DNA from: Tardiphaga sp. P9-11
GTDB taxonomy: Bacteria; Pseudomonadota; Alphaproteobacteria; Rhizobiales; Xanthobacteraceae
Length of the DNA: 64,000 nucleotides
Assembly: GCF_008329525.1 (NCBI RefSeq)
Contig: NZ_NPKQ01000002.1
Location: 930,001-994,000 of the forward strand
Direction of reading: 5' to 3'
The notes below the pieces were generated by a model that made no database searches, was not told where the DNA came from, and saw nothing but the letters and a program-made list of their open reading frames with translations. Made by a program: the position numbers and the translations under genes. Within the stretch, counting starts at the first letter, position 1, and every line of letters begins with the position of its first letter. This document shows positions 16,369 through 24,958 of the stretch, piece by piece.

Positions 16369-17004
16369 ATGCCCCGCCTGTCTGCCCTCGCTGCCGCCCT
16401 GACGACCCTGCTCGGCGCGACGTCGCTCGCCGCAGCCGACAGTATCGGCAGCGTCTACACATCGGCTGCCGACAAGGACTGCCGCAAAGTGTCCAGCCTC
16501 AAACTCGACGGCGATGATTACGCCGCCGAGCGAACCTGCCGCGGCCCCGCCGGTCTCGTGGTGGTGAAGAACGAAAACGACCTGCGCGAGACCATCACGG
16601 TCGGACGCAGCACCAGCGCCGCTGACAAGGAGCCGGCGGCATCGCAAGGCTTCGGCCCGTTCAATTCCACCACCAGCACCATCGAATGGCGCACCAGCGC
16701 CGGCAAGCCATTCGCGATGATCCAGCGCTGGCACATCGCCGACAACGACGATCCCGAGAAGAATGGTCGGCCAAAATCCAAACAGATGCTGGTGGTAACA
16801 CGGCTGCCACCGGGCGCCGTCTGCCACGTCGCCTATATCGACGTAGCAGCCAATCCTGAGGCCAACGAGATGGCCCGCAAGGCCGCCGACGAACTCGCCC
16901 GCGGCTTCGATTGCAAGACGGCCAAGGTCAGCGTGATCGGCACCGATGGCCGCGCCACGGCACTGGCGATGGCATCGCGCAATATCCCGGACCTCGCCCG
17001 GTAG
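16369..17004 (+). CDS. Secreted hypothetical protein
   Basis: 211 residues with a signal peptide (MPRLSALAAALTTLLGATSLAAA). The mature part has four Cys residues (near DKDCRKVSS, ERTCRGP, AVCHVAY, FDCKTAK) that could form two disulfides, and a central SKQMLVVTRLPPGAVCHVAYIDV. Predicted periplasmic; it resembles rhizobial conserved proteins without assigned role. Confidence 0.75.
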   Translation: MPRLSALAAALTTLLGATSLAAADSIGSVYTSAADKDCRKVSSLKLDGDDYAAERTCRGPAGLVVVKNENDLRETITVGRSTSAADKEPAASQGFGPFNSTTSTIEWRTSAGKPFAMIQRWHIADNDDPEKNGRPKSKQMLVVTRLPPGAVCHVAYIDVAANPEANEMARKAADELARGFDCKTAKVSVIGTDGRATALAMASRNIPDLAR

Positions 17005-17024
17005 GGTTCAAATCGATCGCGCGA

Positions 17025-18026
17025 TCAGAGCTTCGGTATTTTCGCCGCGTCGATCACCGCCGTCCATCGCGCGATTTCCGACGTGACCAATTCGCGCATT
17101 TCCGGCGGCGTGCTTCCCCGCACCTCACCACCGATCGCTGCTTCCAGTCGCGCCCTGATCCCCGGGTCGGCGAGAGACTTCAGAACGGCCGCGTTGAGTT
17201 GGGCGATGATCCCCGGCGGAGTGCCCTTCGGCGCCAGCAACCCGGCCCACGTCCTGACATCGAACCCCTTCAGACCTGCCTCGCCGGCCGATGGAACGTT
17301 CGGCAGCAAGGCACTTCGGGTCGACGATGTAACGGCAAGGCCGCGCACCGCACCACTCTCGATCTGCGGCGCAACAAGCACACTGGTGCCAACGATCAGG
17401 GGCACATCGCCCGCGAGCAGCGCGGTGATCGCCTGGGAGTCGCCGCGATAGGGTACGTGCAGCACGTCGATGCCGGCTGCCGCTTTCAACAATTCGCCAG
17501 CAAGATGATGCGTGCTGCCGAAGCCGACCGATCCGAAACTCAACGATCCCGGTTTGGCCTTTGCGAGTGCGATGAGCTCTCCCAGCGTCTTTGCTTCATA
17601 GTCGCTGCGGGTAGCGACGACGAGCGCGTAATAGACGATCGTGGAGATCATCTCGAAACTATCGACGGGTTGATAGGGCAGCGACTTGTAAAGCCCCGCC
17701 GAAATCGCATGGCCCCCGGTCACAAGGCCGAGCGTGTATCCGTCAGGCGCAGCCTTGGCGACCGCGTCCGATGCGAGATTGCCGCCTGCACCAGGCTTCG
17801 CTTCGACGATGACGGTCTCGTTGAGCTGTTTCGCCAGCCCGTCGGCAACGACGCGGGAGAGCGTGTCCGCCGCTCCACCCGATGCGAAACCGTGCACGAT
17901 CCGAATGACACGATTTGGGTAGGCTTGCGCCGAGGCGTCAGGCACGTCTATCGACGAGATTATAAATATAGACACCGCGAGGCATGCGAGAACTCTGCCC
18001 CGAATAGATTTCGACAGCTGGCTCAT
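17025..18026 (-). CDS. Bug (TctC-like) tripartite tricarboxylate transporter substrate-binding protein
   Basis: 333 residues: signal peptide, then the Bug fold with RIVHGFASGGAADTLSRVVADGLAKQL, VIVEAKPGAGGNLASDAVAKAAPDGYT and LHVPYRGDSQAITALLAGDVPL. The ATG at 18026 was chosen for its GGGAGG ribosome-binding site; the open frame extends 20 codons upstream. It would capture an organic acid in the periplasm. No TctA/TctB permease genes are nearby. It is the last gene of the minus-strand ring-cleavage cluster, which suggests an aromatic acid or its breakdown product as ligand. Confidence 0.9.
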   Translation of the reverse strand: MSQLSKSIRGRVLACLAVSIFIISSIDVPDASAQAYPNRVIRIVHGFASGGAADTLSRVVADGLAKQLNETVIVEAKPGAGGNLASDAVAKAAPDGYTLGLVTGGHAISAGLYKSLPYQPVDSFEMISTIVYYALVVATRSDYEAKTLGELIALAKAKPGSLSFGSVGFGSTHHLAGELLKAAAGIDVLHVPYRGDSQAITALLAGDVPLIVGTSVLVAPQIESGAVRGLAVTSSTRSALLPNVPSAGEAGLKGFDVRTWAGLLAPKGTPPGIIAQLNAAVLKSLADPGIRARLEAAIGGEVRGSTPPEMRELVTSEIARWTAVIDAAKIPKL

Positions 18027-18111
18027 TATTTCCTCCCGTTTTATTTCTTCAGCACTGGTCGCCGAGGCGCCGATCTGTCGCTTCATGGCGGCGACTTTGT
18101 CGGCAGCGATG

Positions 18112-19011
18112 TCATGTCGCCTTGCGTTTGAACTCCGCGAGCTCCGGCGATGGAGCCGGCCCCCAGATATCTCGGGGGAGACCTACCCAGACCTTGGGGC
18201 GCTGCGGACGATCCCGGTGCCATGGGCGTGGTTCGAAATAGCCGAGATCTTCATCGATCATCTGATCGAGATCGAAGAACAATTCGATGAGATGGCCATC
18301 GGGGTCGCGGTGATAGATCGCGACATTGTGGCCCGGGCCATGACGCACCGGTCCCCACAGGATCTGCATCTTCTTGCGCCCGAGCAGGTCGCAGGCGCGA
18401 TGCATGTGCGAGGCATCACGGAGCTCGAAGGCCGCGTGATGCAATCGCCGACCCGGGCCCCGCGCGAAATTGACGGAGTGATGATCGAAACCACACCGCA
18501 TGAAGACGAAGGCGTCCTCGATCCAGTCCGACACCCGGAAATTCAGCACGTCACCATAAAATTTCGACGCCTTCAGCGGATATTGCGTGTAGAGCGCGAT
18601 ATGACCGAGGCGGTCGGCTGCAATGCCGCCGACAGGCTGCTCCGCGACAGCGAATGTCGGCCCCGCAAGCAGTTCGATCTCCATTTCCTCGAAGTCGCGG
18701 AACAGCACCGAACGGGACACGCCAGGAAGCGGATCGGACTGGATCTCGGCCGCAATTCCAGCGCGCGACAGTGTTGCCACCAGGTCGGCGAAATCCAGAT
18801 CGGGCGCCACTTCGAAGGTCAATCGCCGACAGGCCACCTGATCGCCACGCTGCAGGACGACGGCGAGTTCGTCCGAGTCGGTGGCCAGCCATGCGCGACT
18901 GGCGTCACGCGTCACCACGCCTAGCCCGACCACCGTTTGATAGTAGTCGATCTGCCTGTCGATATCAGGCGTAACAAACGTCACATGCCTGATGCGTTTT
19001 ACCTTGATCAT
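18112..19011 (-). CDS. Extradiol ring-cleavage dioxygenase, VOC superfamily (BphC/catechol 2,3-dioxygenase type)
   Basis: 299 residues with two glyoxalase/VOC modules. Likely iron ligands: His137 in RLGHIALY, His191 or His192 in RLHHAAFEL and Glu243 in LIELFFD, with the supporting FDHHSVNF (177-178). These match the type I extradiol dioxygenases that open catecholic rings in meta position. Located between the quinone oxidoreductase and Bug genes in a likely operon driven from 20045-20095. Substrate unknown. Confidence 0.85.
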   Translation of the reverse strand: MIKVKRIRHVTFVTPDIDRQIDYYQTVVGLGVVTRDASRAWLATDSDELAVVLQRGDQVACRRLTFEVAPDLDFADLVATLSRAGIAAEIQSDPLPGVSRSVLFRDFEEMEIELLAGPTFAVAEQPVGGIAADRLGHIALYTQYPLKASKFYGDVLNFRVSDWIEDAFVFMRCGFDHHSVNFARGPGRRLHHAAFELRDASHMHRACDLLGRKKMQILWGPVRHGPGHNVAIYHRDPDGHLIELFFDLDQMIDEDLGYFEPRPWHRDRPQRPKVWVGLPRDIWGPAPSPELAEFKRKAT

Positions 19012-19051
19012 GTGGTCCTCCGTATCTCGTTCCAGACCGATAGCCGTCCGC

Positions 19052-20044
19052 CTACGGGGTCATGATGATCTTGCCGAGCGCTCCTCCGGACTCCAGCAGC
19101 GTATGCGCCTGCCGGACCTCGGATAATTTTAGCCGCGCGGAGATAGCGGGCTTGATCTCCCCACGGCCGAGCAGCGAGATCAATTGCCCCATGATGGCGC
19201 GGCGCGCATCGCGGTCATGATCGTAGATATGAAAGGAGAAGCAGCGTACAGCCGGACAGACGTCGAGATACTTGCGCATCTCTCCCATCAGATTCTCTTC
19301 CGGAAGCCCCGCAAAGGCATTGTAGGAAACCAGCGTTCCCCATTTGCCGAGTACGCCGAGATAGGACACGAATTCGGGGCCGCAAACATGGTCGAGCACG
19401 AGGCCGACGCCGCTCCCCGCGGTCAATTCGCGCGTCCGCGCGACGACGTCCTCGTCACGATAGAAGATCACGTGGTCGGCGCCATTGGATTTGGCGAACC
19501 GGGCTTTTTCGGGGGTGCTGACCGTACCGATCACCGTCATGCCTGCCAGCTTCGCCAATTGCACGATCGACGTGCCGACGCCTCCAGCAGCACCAATCAC
19601 AAGCACACTGCCTGTGGGATTACGCCCACCGCATTCATGCAGCAGCGCCCAGGCGACTTGATAGTTCGCAAGGCACACGGCGTCCTGCAAATCGACGGCA
19701 TCAGGCAACAGATGAATGGCATCGGCCGGCGCCACCACATATTCGGCGTAACAGCCGCCGCGCTGTGACAGATCGCGGGCGCTCAGCAAAACCTTCTGCC
19801 CGACCGAGATGCCGACAACACCGTGACCGATCGCAGAGATGCGCCCGGCGACATCATTTCCCGGATTGGCCGGCAGCGGCGGCATCCACTTGTAAACGCC
19901 GCGCCGGATCAAGGCGTCCGGCTGGCCGACGCCAAAAGCCTCAGCCTTGATCTGCACCTCTTTCGGGCCCGGAGCCGGAATGGCGACGTCGACATAATCG
20001 AGCGCGTCGGGACCACCCGGACGATGAACCAGCACAGCCTTCAT
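19052..20044 (-). CDS. Zinc-independent quinone oxidoreductase / MDR family NADPH dehydrogenase
   Basis: 330 residues, medium-chain dehydrogenase fold. GroES-like part MKAVLVHRPGGPDALDYVDV to about residue 120, Rossmann motif GAAGGVGTSIVQLAKLAG near 150, no structural Zn Cys cluster. The frame is open far upstream, but family alignment fixes MKAVLVH as the start. First gene of a minus-strand unit, directly behind a palindromic operator at 20063-20093. Probably reduces an enone or quinone intermediate of the pathway. Confidence 0.87.
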   Translation of the reverse strand: MKAVLVHRPGGPDALDYVDVAIPAPGPKEVQIKAEAFGVGQPDALIRRGVYKWMPPLPANPGNDVAGRISAIGHGVVGISVGQKVLLSARDLSQRGGCYAEYVVAPADAIHLLPDAVDLQDAVCLANYQVAWALLHECGGRNPTGSVLVIGAAGGVGTSIVQLAKLAGMTVIGTVSTPEKARFAKSNGADHVIFYRDEDVVARTRELTAGSGVGLVLDHVCGPEFVSYLGVLGKWGTLVSYNAFAGLPEENLMGEMRKYLDVCPAVRCFSFHIYDHDRDARRAIMGQLISLLGRGEIKPAISARLKLSEVRQAHTLLESGGALGKIIMTP

Positions 20045-20062
20045 GAATCCACCCTGCAGAAG

Positions 20063-20093
20063 ATATTTTCGAAAATATGTCCTATTACGAAAA
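20063..20093. promoter_or_regulatory. Putative GntR operator pair, copy 1
   Basis: ATATTTTCGAAAATAT (20063-20078) is a perfect 16-bp palindrome. A degenerate second copy, TTACGAAAATT, follows with its CG 18 bp away. The same arrangement occurs at 20969-20999. It lies between the divergent quinone oxidoreductase (start 20044) and GntR (start 20171) genes and is the best candidate for autoregulation by the GntR/FCD protein. Confidence 0.65.
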
Positions 20094-20170
20094 TTATTGC
20101 AATAGCGGTCCTGCGCCGGCATTCTGCAACCAGCCGGCGCCATCAGTCGGCAGAATCCGAGGTCCATTCC

Positions 20171-20872
20171 ATGACTGCTTCGGCCGTCAAATCGCGCAAA
20201 GAATTCGGCAAGACCCTCGCGGTCGATATCACGCACAGGCTGCGTCAGGATATCGTGGCCTGCCGCCTCAAGCCTGGCGAACCGCTGAAATTCGATGCCT
20301 TGAAGCTCGCTTTCGGCGCAAGCTTCACGACCTTGCGCGAGGCGCTGACGTCGCTGACGGCAGACGGCCTGGTCATTGCCGAGGAGCAACGTGGCTTTCG
20401 CGTGGCGCCCGTTACGAGCGACGACCTGATCGACATCACCCAGACCCGGATCCTGATCGAGATCGAATTGCTCAGCCGCTCCATCACAGATGGCGGAGAT
20501 GACTGGGAAATAGCGGTTATGTCGACCCTGCACAGGCTGGGACGCATCGAGGAAAGGCTTCCCGGTAATCACGTCGAGAATCCGGAATGGCAGATCGCTC
20601 ACCGCCAGTTTCACGAGGCGCTAGTGTCGTGCGGGCGCTCCCCGACGTTGCTCGGCATTCGGGCTTCGCTGTTCGAGCGCGCCGAACGCTATCGAAACCT
20701 GTCCGCCATGTTTCGCCCGCAACCACGCGACAAGGTCGGCGAGCATCGCGCCATCATGCAGGCCGCGATTGCCCGCGATACGGCACTGGCCACATCCCTG
20801 ATCGACCGGCACATCCGCAGCACCTCCGACAATGTCGTGAAATACGCGTCTCATCTGCTGACGGAATCCTGA
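20171..20872 (+). CDS. GntR family transcriptional regulator, FadR/FCD subgroup
   Basis: 233 residues. Winged HTH at about 15-75 (LAVDITHRLRQDIVACRLKPGEPLKFDALKLAFGASFTTLREALTSLTADGLV) and an all-helical FCD ligand domain with metal-type His positions (QFHEAL, EHRAIMQA, DRHI). FCD regulators sense organic acids and repress adjacent catabolic genes. The flanking paired palindromes at 20063 and 20969 make it the probable local repressor. Confidence 0.9.
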   Translation: MTASAVKSRKEFGKTLAVDITHRLRQDIVACRLKPGEPLKFDALKLAFGASFTTLREALTSLTADGLVIAEEQRGFRVAPVTSDDLIDITQTRILIEIELLSRSITDGGDDWEIAVMSTLHRLGRIEERLPGNHVENPEWQIAHRQFHEALVSCGRSPTLLGIRASLFERAERYRNLSAMFRPQPRDKVGEHRAIMQAAIARDTALATSLIDRHIRSTSDNVVKYASHLLTES

Positions 20873-20968
20873 GACGGGATCGCCGGCCAGCGGCGAAGAA
20901 ACAGACGGCGTGCCCACCAACCCACGTGGAAAGCCACCACAGGGCCCGCCAGCCCTATTGCCAGACGT

Positions 20969-20999
20969 TATTTTCGAAAATATAATCCACTTACGAAAT
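20969..20999. promoter_or_regulatory. Putative GntR operator pair, copy 2
   Basis: TATTTTCGAAAATA (20969-20982) is a perfect 14-bp palindrome, followed by the degenerate TTACGAAATTT with CG-to-CG spacing of 19 bp (18 in copy 1). It lies 35 bases upstream of the FAH-family gene start at 21034, so binding would block its promoter. Confidence 0.65.
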
Positions 21000-21033
21000 T
21001 TTGATATCCGAGATTAAACAGAAAGGCCTCATC

Positions 21034-21894
21034 ATGAAGCTCTTGTCTTTCAGCCATCAGCAGCGCGAGAGCTGGGGAGCCGTCGTCAACGACGCGATCA
21101 TCGATCTCGGCAAGGCGCTCCCGCACTATCCGACGCTCGCCGGTTTCATCGCCAGCCCCGACTTCGCCAAGCGCGACCAGATCGTTGACGGACACAAGCC
21201 GGACCTGAAGCTCTCGGACATCGACTACCTGCCGGTGATCCCCCGCCCCGAAAAGATCGTCTGCGCGGTGCGCAACTATCTCGACCATCACAAGGAGGCG
21301 GTCGCCCACGGCATGGACCGTCAGATCACCGAATTCCCGCCGATCTTTCTGCGGGTCTGGCGCTCACAGGTTGGCCACAACCAGCCGGTGATCCGGCCGA
21401 AAGTCTCCACGCACCTGGACTGGGAAGGTGAACTCGCCGTCGTGATCGGTAAAGGCGGCCGCCATATTCCCGAAAGCGAGGCGATGAACCACATCGCCGG
21501 CTATTCGATCTACAACGATGTCAGCGTCCGCGATTATCAGCGACATGCGCAGCAGATCGCGGCCGGCAAGAATTTCGTCGGCACCGGCCCATTCGGGCCC
21601 TGGCTGGTGACGACCGATGAAGTCAGCGATCCCACCAAGCTCAAGCTCGAAACCCGCGTGAATGGTGACATCGTCCAATCCTCGGACACATCCTTTTTGA
21701 TCTTCTCGATTCCCCGGCTGATCAACTATGCGTCGGAAATCTTCGACCTCGTCCCGGGTGACGTCATTGCAACGGGAACGCCTGCCGGCGTCGGCTTTAC
21801 GCGCAAGCCTCCAATCTTCCTGAAGGCCGGCGACGTCGTCGAAGTCGAGATCGAGAAACTCGGCATCCTCAGCAATCCCGTCATCGACGAGTAG
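21034..21894 (+). CDS. Fumarylacetoacetate hydrolase (FAH) family protein
   Basis: 286 residues. FAH metal-site motifs are visible: VCAVRNYLDH, DWEGELAVVIGKGGRHI (Glu131 and Glu133) and YNDVSVRD (Asp162). The end GDVIATGTPAGVGF is family typical. Start set at ATG 21034 (MKLLSF); the open frame begins 11 codons earlier. FAH relatives cleave or hydrate the acyl products of ring-cleavage pathways, fitting the dioxygenase encoded divergently. Directly behind operator copy 2. Confidence 0.92.
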   Translation: MKLLSFSHQQRESWGAVVNDAIIDLGKALPHYPTLAGFIASPDFAKRDQIVDGHKPDLKLSDIDYLPVIPRPEKIVCAVRNYLDHHKEAVAHGMDRQITEFPPIFLRVWRSQVGHNQPVIRPKVSTHLDWEGELAVVIGKGGRHIPESEAMNHIAGYSIYNDVSVRDYQRHAQQIAAGKNFVGTGPFGPWLVTTDEVSDPTKLKLETRVNGDIVQSSDTSFLIFSIPRLINYASEIFDLVPGDVIATGTPAGVGFTRKPPIFLKAGDVVEVEIEKLGILSNPVIDE

Positions 21895-21944
21895 TCAGTG
21901 GACGGCTTCCTCACAACGCTCGCACAATAGGGACTGGGCCAGCC

Positions 21945-22526
21945 ATGACATCCTATGACATTCGCAAGACCCAGATTTCCGTCGAGACGATCTGGCACGA
22001 ACGCGGGCCGCGCCTGGCACAACCGCTTCGCGTCGGCACGGTACTGGCGATTATCCGCAATCCTTTTGCTGGTCGCTACGAGCCGGACCTGATGGCATTC
22101 CAGGCCGAACTACGCGAACTTGGACGCATACTTGCGGCTGAACTCGTTCAGGCGCTTGGCGGCAAGGACAAGATCGAAGCCTACGGTAAGGGCATGATCG
22201 TCGGTGAAGATGGCGAGCTCGAACATGCGGCGGTGTGGCACGAAGCCGGCGGCTGGGCGATGCGCGAGGTTCTCGGCCAGCCCAAGGCCATCGTGCCGGC
22301 TGCGAAGACCGTTGGCGGCATCGGCACACGGCTGATGGTCCCGCTCGGCCATATCGAAGCGGCCTATGTCCGCAGTCATTTCAGCACTGCTGAAATGACT
22401 GTCTGGGATGGCCCGCGCCGCGACGAGATCGCCTTCGGCCTGGTGATGGCCACCGGCGGAAGACCGCATGCACGTATTGGCGGGCTGGCCGCGTCCGATA
22501 TCTCGGTGCATGACGGACAGCGATAG
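21945..22526 (+). CDS. AA_synth family protein (PF06684)
   Basis: 193 residues with the family pattern ETIWHERG, VLAIIRNPFAGRY, KGMIVGEDGELEHAAVWHEAGGWAMREVLG and KAIVPAAKTVGGIGTRLMVPLGHIEAAYVRSHF. The family is named for a presumed role in amino acid synthesis, but in catabolic clusters like this one its reaction is not known. It sits 50 bases after the FAH gene, so likely the same transcript. A 29-bp perfect palindrome lies within its coding sequence (22373-22401). Confidence 0.88.
   Translation: MTSYDIRKTQISVETIWHERGPRLAQPLRVGTVLAIIRNPFAGRYEPDLMAFQAELRELGRILAAELVQALGGKDKIEAYGKGMIVGEDGELEHAAVWHEAGGWAMREVLGQPKAIVPAAKTVGGIGTRLMVPLGHIEAAYVRSHFSTAEMTVWDGPRRDEIAFGLVMATGGRPHARIGGLAASDISVHDGQR
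22373..22401. repeat. 29-bp perfect palindrome inside the AA_synth gene
   Basis: Arms CAGTCATTTCAGCA and TGCTGAAATGACTG are exact reverse complements (14 bases each) around one C at 22387. It encodes part of RSHFSTAEMTVW. Such length is not expected by chance in coding DNA. Confidence 0.85.
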
Positions 22527-22577
22527 CGACCTCAAACAACGCCTGCACACGACGCCGGCGCTTCGCAAAGAGTTTCG

Positions 22578-23333
22578 CTAGTTCGGCTTTTCCATCGCCC
22601 TGGCGACGGTGATCTTCAGCATCTCGACGAACAGTTTCTCTGCATCGGTGCCATCAGGCAAACGGCGCAGGATGTCGGTGAGCCGGCCATCAAGGGTCAG
22701 CATGGTGAAACCATGCACCAGCGACCACGTCCGCGCAATCTGTGCAGCCTGCTCGATAGTCAGCGCATCGGTGGCGACATTGCCCGGATGGTTCGCACCG
22801 ACCACACTGGCAAGACCGGCGAAGGATGCATTGGCTGCCTCGCGCAGATTCGGCCGGCTCATGTCGAGCCGCTCGGTGCGGAACATCAATTGATACATGC
22901 CGGGCTGCGCACGCGCATAAGCGAGATACGCCTTGGCACGGGCGAGCGCGCTTTCGAGTGGCGTCGCGCCGCTCGCACCAGCCGCAGTCATCGTGGCGTT
23001 GAAGTTGCGAAAGCCGATCGCGGCGAGTTCGCTGACGAGACCAGTGAGATCACCGAAGTGATGCGTCGGAGCCGCATGCGAGACGCCGGCTTCGCGGGCG
23101 ACGGCGCGGAGCGTCAGGCCAGATAGTCCATCGCGCTCCAGCACGATTTCCGCGGCTTTCAGCAGCGCACCATGCAAGTCCCCGTGATGATAGGGAGATT
23201 CGGCGCCAGCGGATTTTTTGGCCGCGGCCTTGGCTTGCGAATTTCCTGCGACCTTCTTGCGGCGGTCTTGCGGCACGGCGCGCGGTTTTGCGGTCTTGGT
23301 CTGCTTCGTCATGGTCATGTTATAGGTCGCCAT
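22578..23333 (-). CDS. TetR/AcrR family transcriptional regulator
   Basis: About 251 residues. A disordered basic Lys/Ala-rich N-terminus of about 50 residues precedes the TetR HTH (GALLKAAEIVLERDGLSGLTLRAVAREAGVSHAAPTHHFGDLTGLVSELAA) and a helical ligand domain of the TetR_C_33/WHG type. The start could be 23333 (MATYN) or 23318 (MTMTK); neither has a ribosome-binding site. At 23333 the start codon almost touches the palindrome TTTACACTGTAAA. Divergent from the carotenoid oxygenase gene, which it probably represses. Confidence 0.87.
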   Translation of the reverse strand: MATYNMTMTKQTKTAKPRAVPQDRRKKVAGNSQAKAAAKKSAGAESPYHHGDLHGALLKAAEIVLERDGLSGLTLRAVAREAGVSHAAPTHHFGDLTGLVSELAAIGFRNFNATMTAAGASGATPLESALARAKAYLAYARAQPGMYQLMFRTERLDMSRPNLREAANASFAGLASVVGANHPGNVATDALTIEQAAQIARTWSLVHGFTMLTLDGRLTDILRRLPDGTDAEKLFVEMLKITVARAMEKPN

Positions 23334-23402
23334 TTTTACACTGTAAAGATTTTGCTTGACCGACCGGCCGCGCGCATCTAGCAATCTAGACAACGTAAAG
23401 AT
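23333..23402 (+). promoter_or_regulatory. TetR-regulated promoter, copy A (carotenoid oxygenase)
   Basis: The block runs TTTTTACACTGTAAAGAT, then TTGACC (-35, 23356-23361), a 17-base spacer, TAGCAA (-10, 23379-23384) and CGTAAAGAT (23394-23402). TTTACA-C-TGTAAA is a perfect 13-bp palindrome. The same ordered elements occur at 24867-24939, so the promoter with its operators is duplicated. Confidence 0.6.
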
Positions 23403-23421
23403 AACAGCATGGGAGACGACG

Positions 23422-24825
23422 ATGGCGCTGCTGGACCCGATCGAGGCTGCTCATGACAATCTGGCGCCGATCCCAATGGAGTGCGACGCGCCGTTCCTGA
23501 CAGTCGTCGGCGAATTGCCTCGCGAGCTCAACGGCACGCTCTATCGCAACGGCCCCAATCCGCAATTTGAGACGAAAGGCTCGCACTGGTTTGTCGGCGA
23601 CGGCATGCTGCATGCCTTTCATATCGAGAATGGCCGCGCGAGCTATCGCAATCGCTGGATTCGCACGCCGAAATTCCTGGCCGAACACGATGCCGGCCGC
23701 GCGCTCTATCGCGGCTTCGGGCAGAAGCTGCCGGATGCCCCCGCTTCACTCGGAAATGACTCTGGCGCGGCCAATACCAACATCGTCTTTCATGCCGGCC
23801 GCCTGCTCGCGCTCGAGGAAGGCCATGCACCGACCGAGATCGAGCCGCGCACGCTGAAGACGCTCGGCTATCAGAACTATAACGGGCGCATCGGCGGGCC
23901 GTTCACCGCGCATCCGAAGATCGATCCTGTCACCGGTGAAATGACCTTCTTCGGCTATAATGCCCGGGGAATCTTCAGTCCGACGATCTCATTCGGCGCG
24001 ATCGATTCATCGGGTATCGTGACGCGTTTCGAACGTTTCGATGCGCCCTATGCCAGCATGGTGCATGACTTCATTGTCACGGAGAACCACCTGCTGTTTC
24101 CGATCCTGCCCATTACCGGCAGCATTGATCGCGCGCGATCAGGCCGCCCGCCCTACGCTTGGGAGCCGGACAAGGGTTCTTACGTCGGCGTGATGAAGCG
24201 CGGCGGCAGTGCGGATGATATCAAGTGGTTTCACGCCGAGGCTTGCTACGTCTTCCATGTGATGAATGCATGGGAAGATGGCGAACGCATCATCGCCGAC
24301 GTCATGCAGTCCGAGGAAGCGCCGCTGTTCACGCATCCCGACGGCTCCCCGACCGATCCTGCGAAGTCCAATGCACGACTTTGTCGCTGGACCTTCGATC
24401 TGTCAGCCAATACTGATCGCTTCACGCGCACTTATCTCGACGACGTCACCGGCGAATTCCCGCGCATCGACGAGCGCCACTCCGGCCTCGTCAGCACGCA
24501 AGGCTGGTACGCCTGCGATAATCCGGCACCGGGCGCCAGCAAGGCCTTCTCCGGAATCACCCATGTGGGGCGCGACGGCATCAGGCTCGGCCAATATATG
24601 CTGCCGCTCGGCGACAGTATCTCCGAACCCGTCTTCGTCGCGCGCGGCAAGGATGCGGCCGAAGGCGATGGCTGGCTATTCGCCGTGGTCTGGCGCGCCC
24701 GGCAGAACCGCAGCGATCTGGCGGTGTTCAATGCCACCAATGTCGCTGCGGGGCCTATTGCTCTCGTCCAGCTCAGTCACCGGGTACCGGCAGGATTTCA
24801 CGGCAACTGGGTCGATGCCTCGTAA
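23422..24825 (+). CDS. Carotenoid cleavage oxygenase family protein
   Basis: 467 residues, seven-bladed propeller Fe(II) dioxygenase. The four iron-binding His residues are visible: His164 (TAHPK), His215 (MVHDF), His279 (CYVFHVMNAW) and His460 (AGFHGNW). ATG at 23422 has GGGAGACG upstream and fits the family N-terminus; the frame is open 22 codons earlier. Members cleave carotenoids, apocarotenoids, stilbenes or lignin-type double bonds. No carotenoid genes lie nearby, so the substrate is open. Probable TetR target. Confidence 0.93.
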   Translation: MALLDPIEAAHDNLAPIPMECDAPFLTVVGELPRELNGTLYRNGPNPQFETKGSHWFVGDGMLHAFHIENGRASYRNRWIRTPKFLAEHDAGRALYRGFGQKLPDAPASLGNDSGAANTNIVFHAGRLLALEEGHAPTEIEPRTLKTLGYQNYNGRIGGPFTAHPKIDPVTGEMTFFGYNARGIFSPTISFGAIDSSGIVTRFERFDAPYASMVHDFIVTENHLLFPILPITGSIDRARSGRPPYAWEPDKGSYVGVMKRGGSADDIKWFHAEACYVFHVMNAWEDGERIIADVMQSEEAPLFTHPDGSPTDPAKSNARLCRWTFDLSANTDRFTRTYLDDVTGEFPRIDERHSGLVSTQGWYACDNPAPGASKAFSGITHVGRDGIRLGQYMLPLGDSISEPVFVARGKDAAEGDGWLFAVVWRARQNRSDLAVFNATNVAAGPIALVQLSHRVPAGFHGNWVDAS

Positions 24826-24866
24826 AGCTCTGTTTCAAATAAGCTAAAAATCAGACCCTCACACAA

Positions 24867-24939
24867 TTTTGACAGTGTAAAGATTTTTGTTGACGAGCTC
24901 GTTGGCAATGCCTAGAAGATATCTTGACATCGTAAAGAT
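24867..24939 (+). promoter_or_regulatory. TetR-regulated promoter, copy B (YciB-like genes)
   Basis: Bases 24867-24894 match 23333-23360 at 24 of 28 positions (TTTTGACAGTGTAAAGATTT ...). TTGACG (24890-24895), a 17-base spacer, TAGAAG (24913-24918) and CGTAAAGAT (24931-24939) follow in the same order as in copy A. It lies downstream of the oxygenase gene and ahead of the membrane genes, which implies co-regulation by the same TetR protein. Confidence 0.6.
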
Positions 24940-24958
24940 GGAGCGACCGGAAGACAGT

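Noticed and set aside
19052-20614. 520-residue extended version of the quinone oxidoreductase
   Set aside because: The upstream 190 codons overlap the GntR gene and its operators; family alignment starts at 20044.
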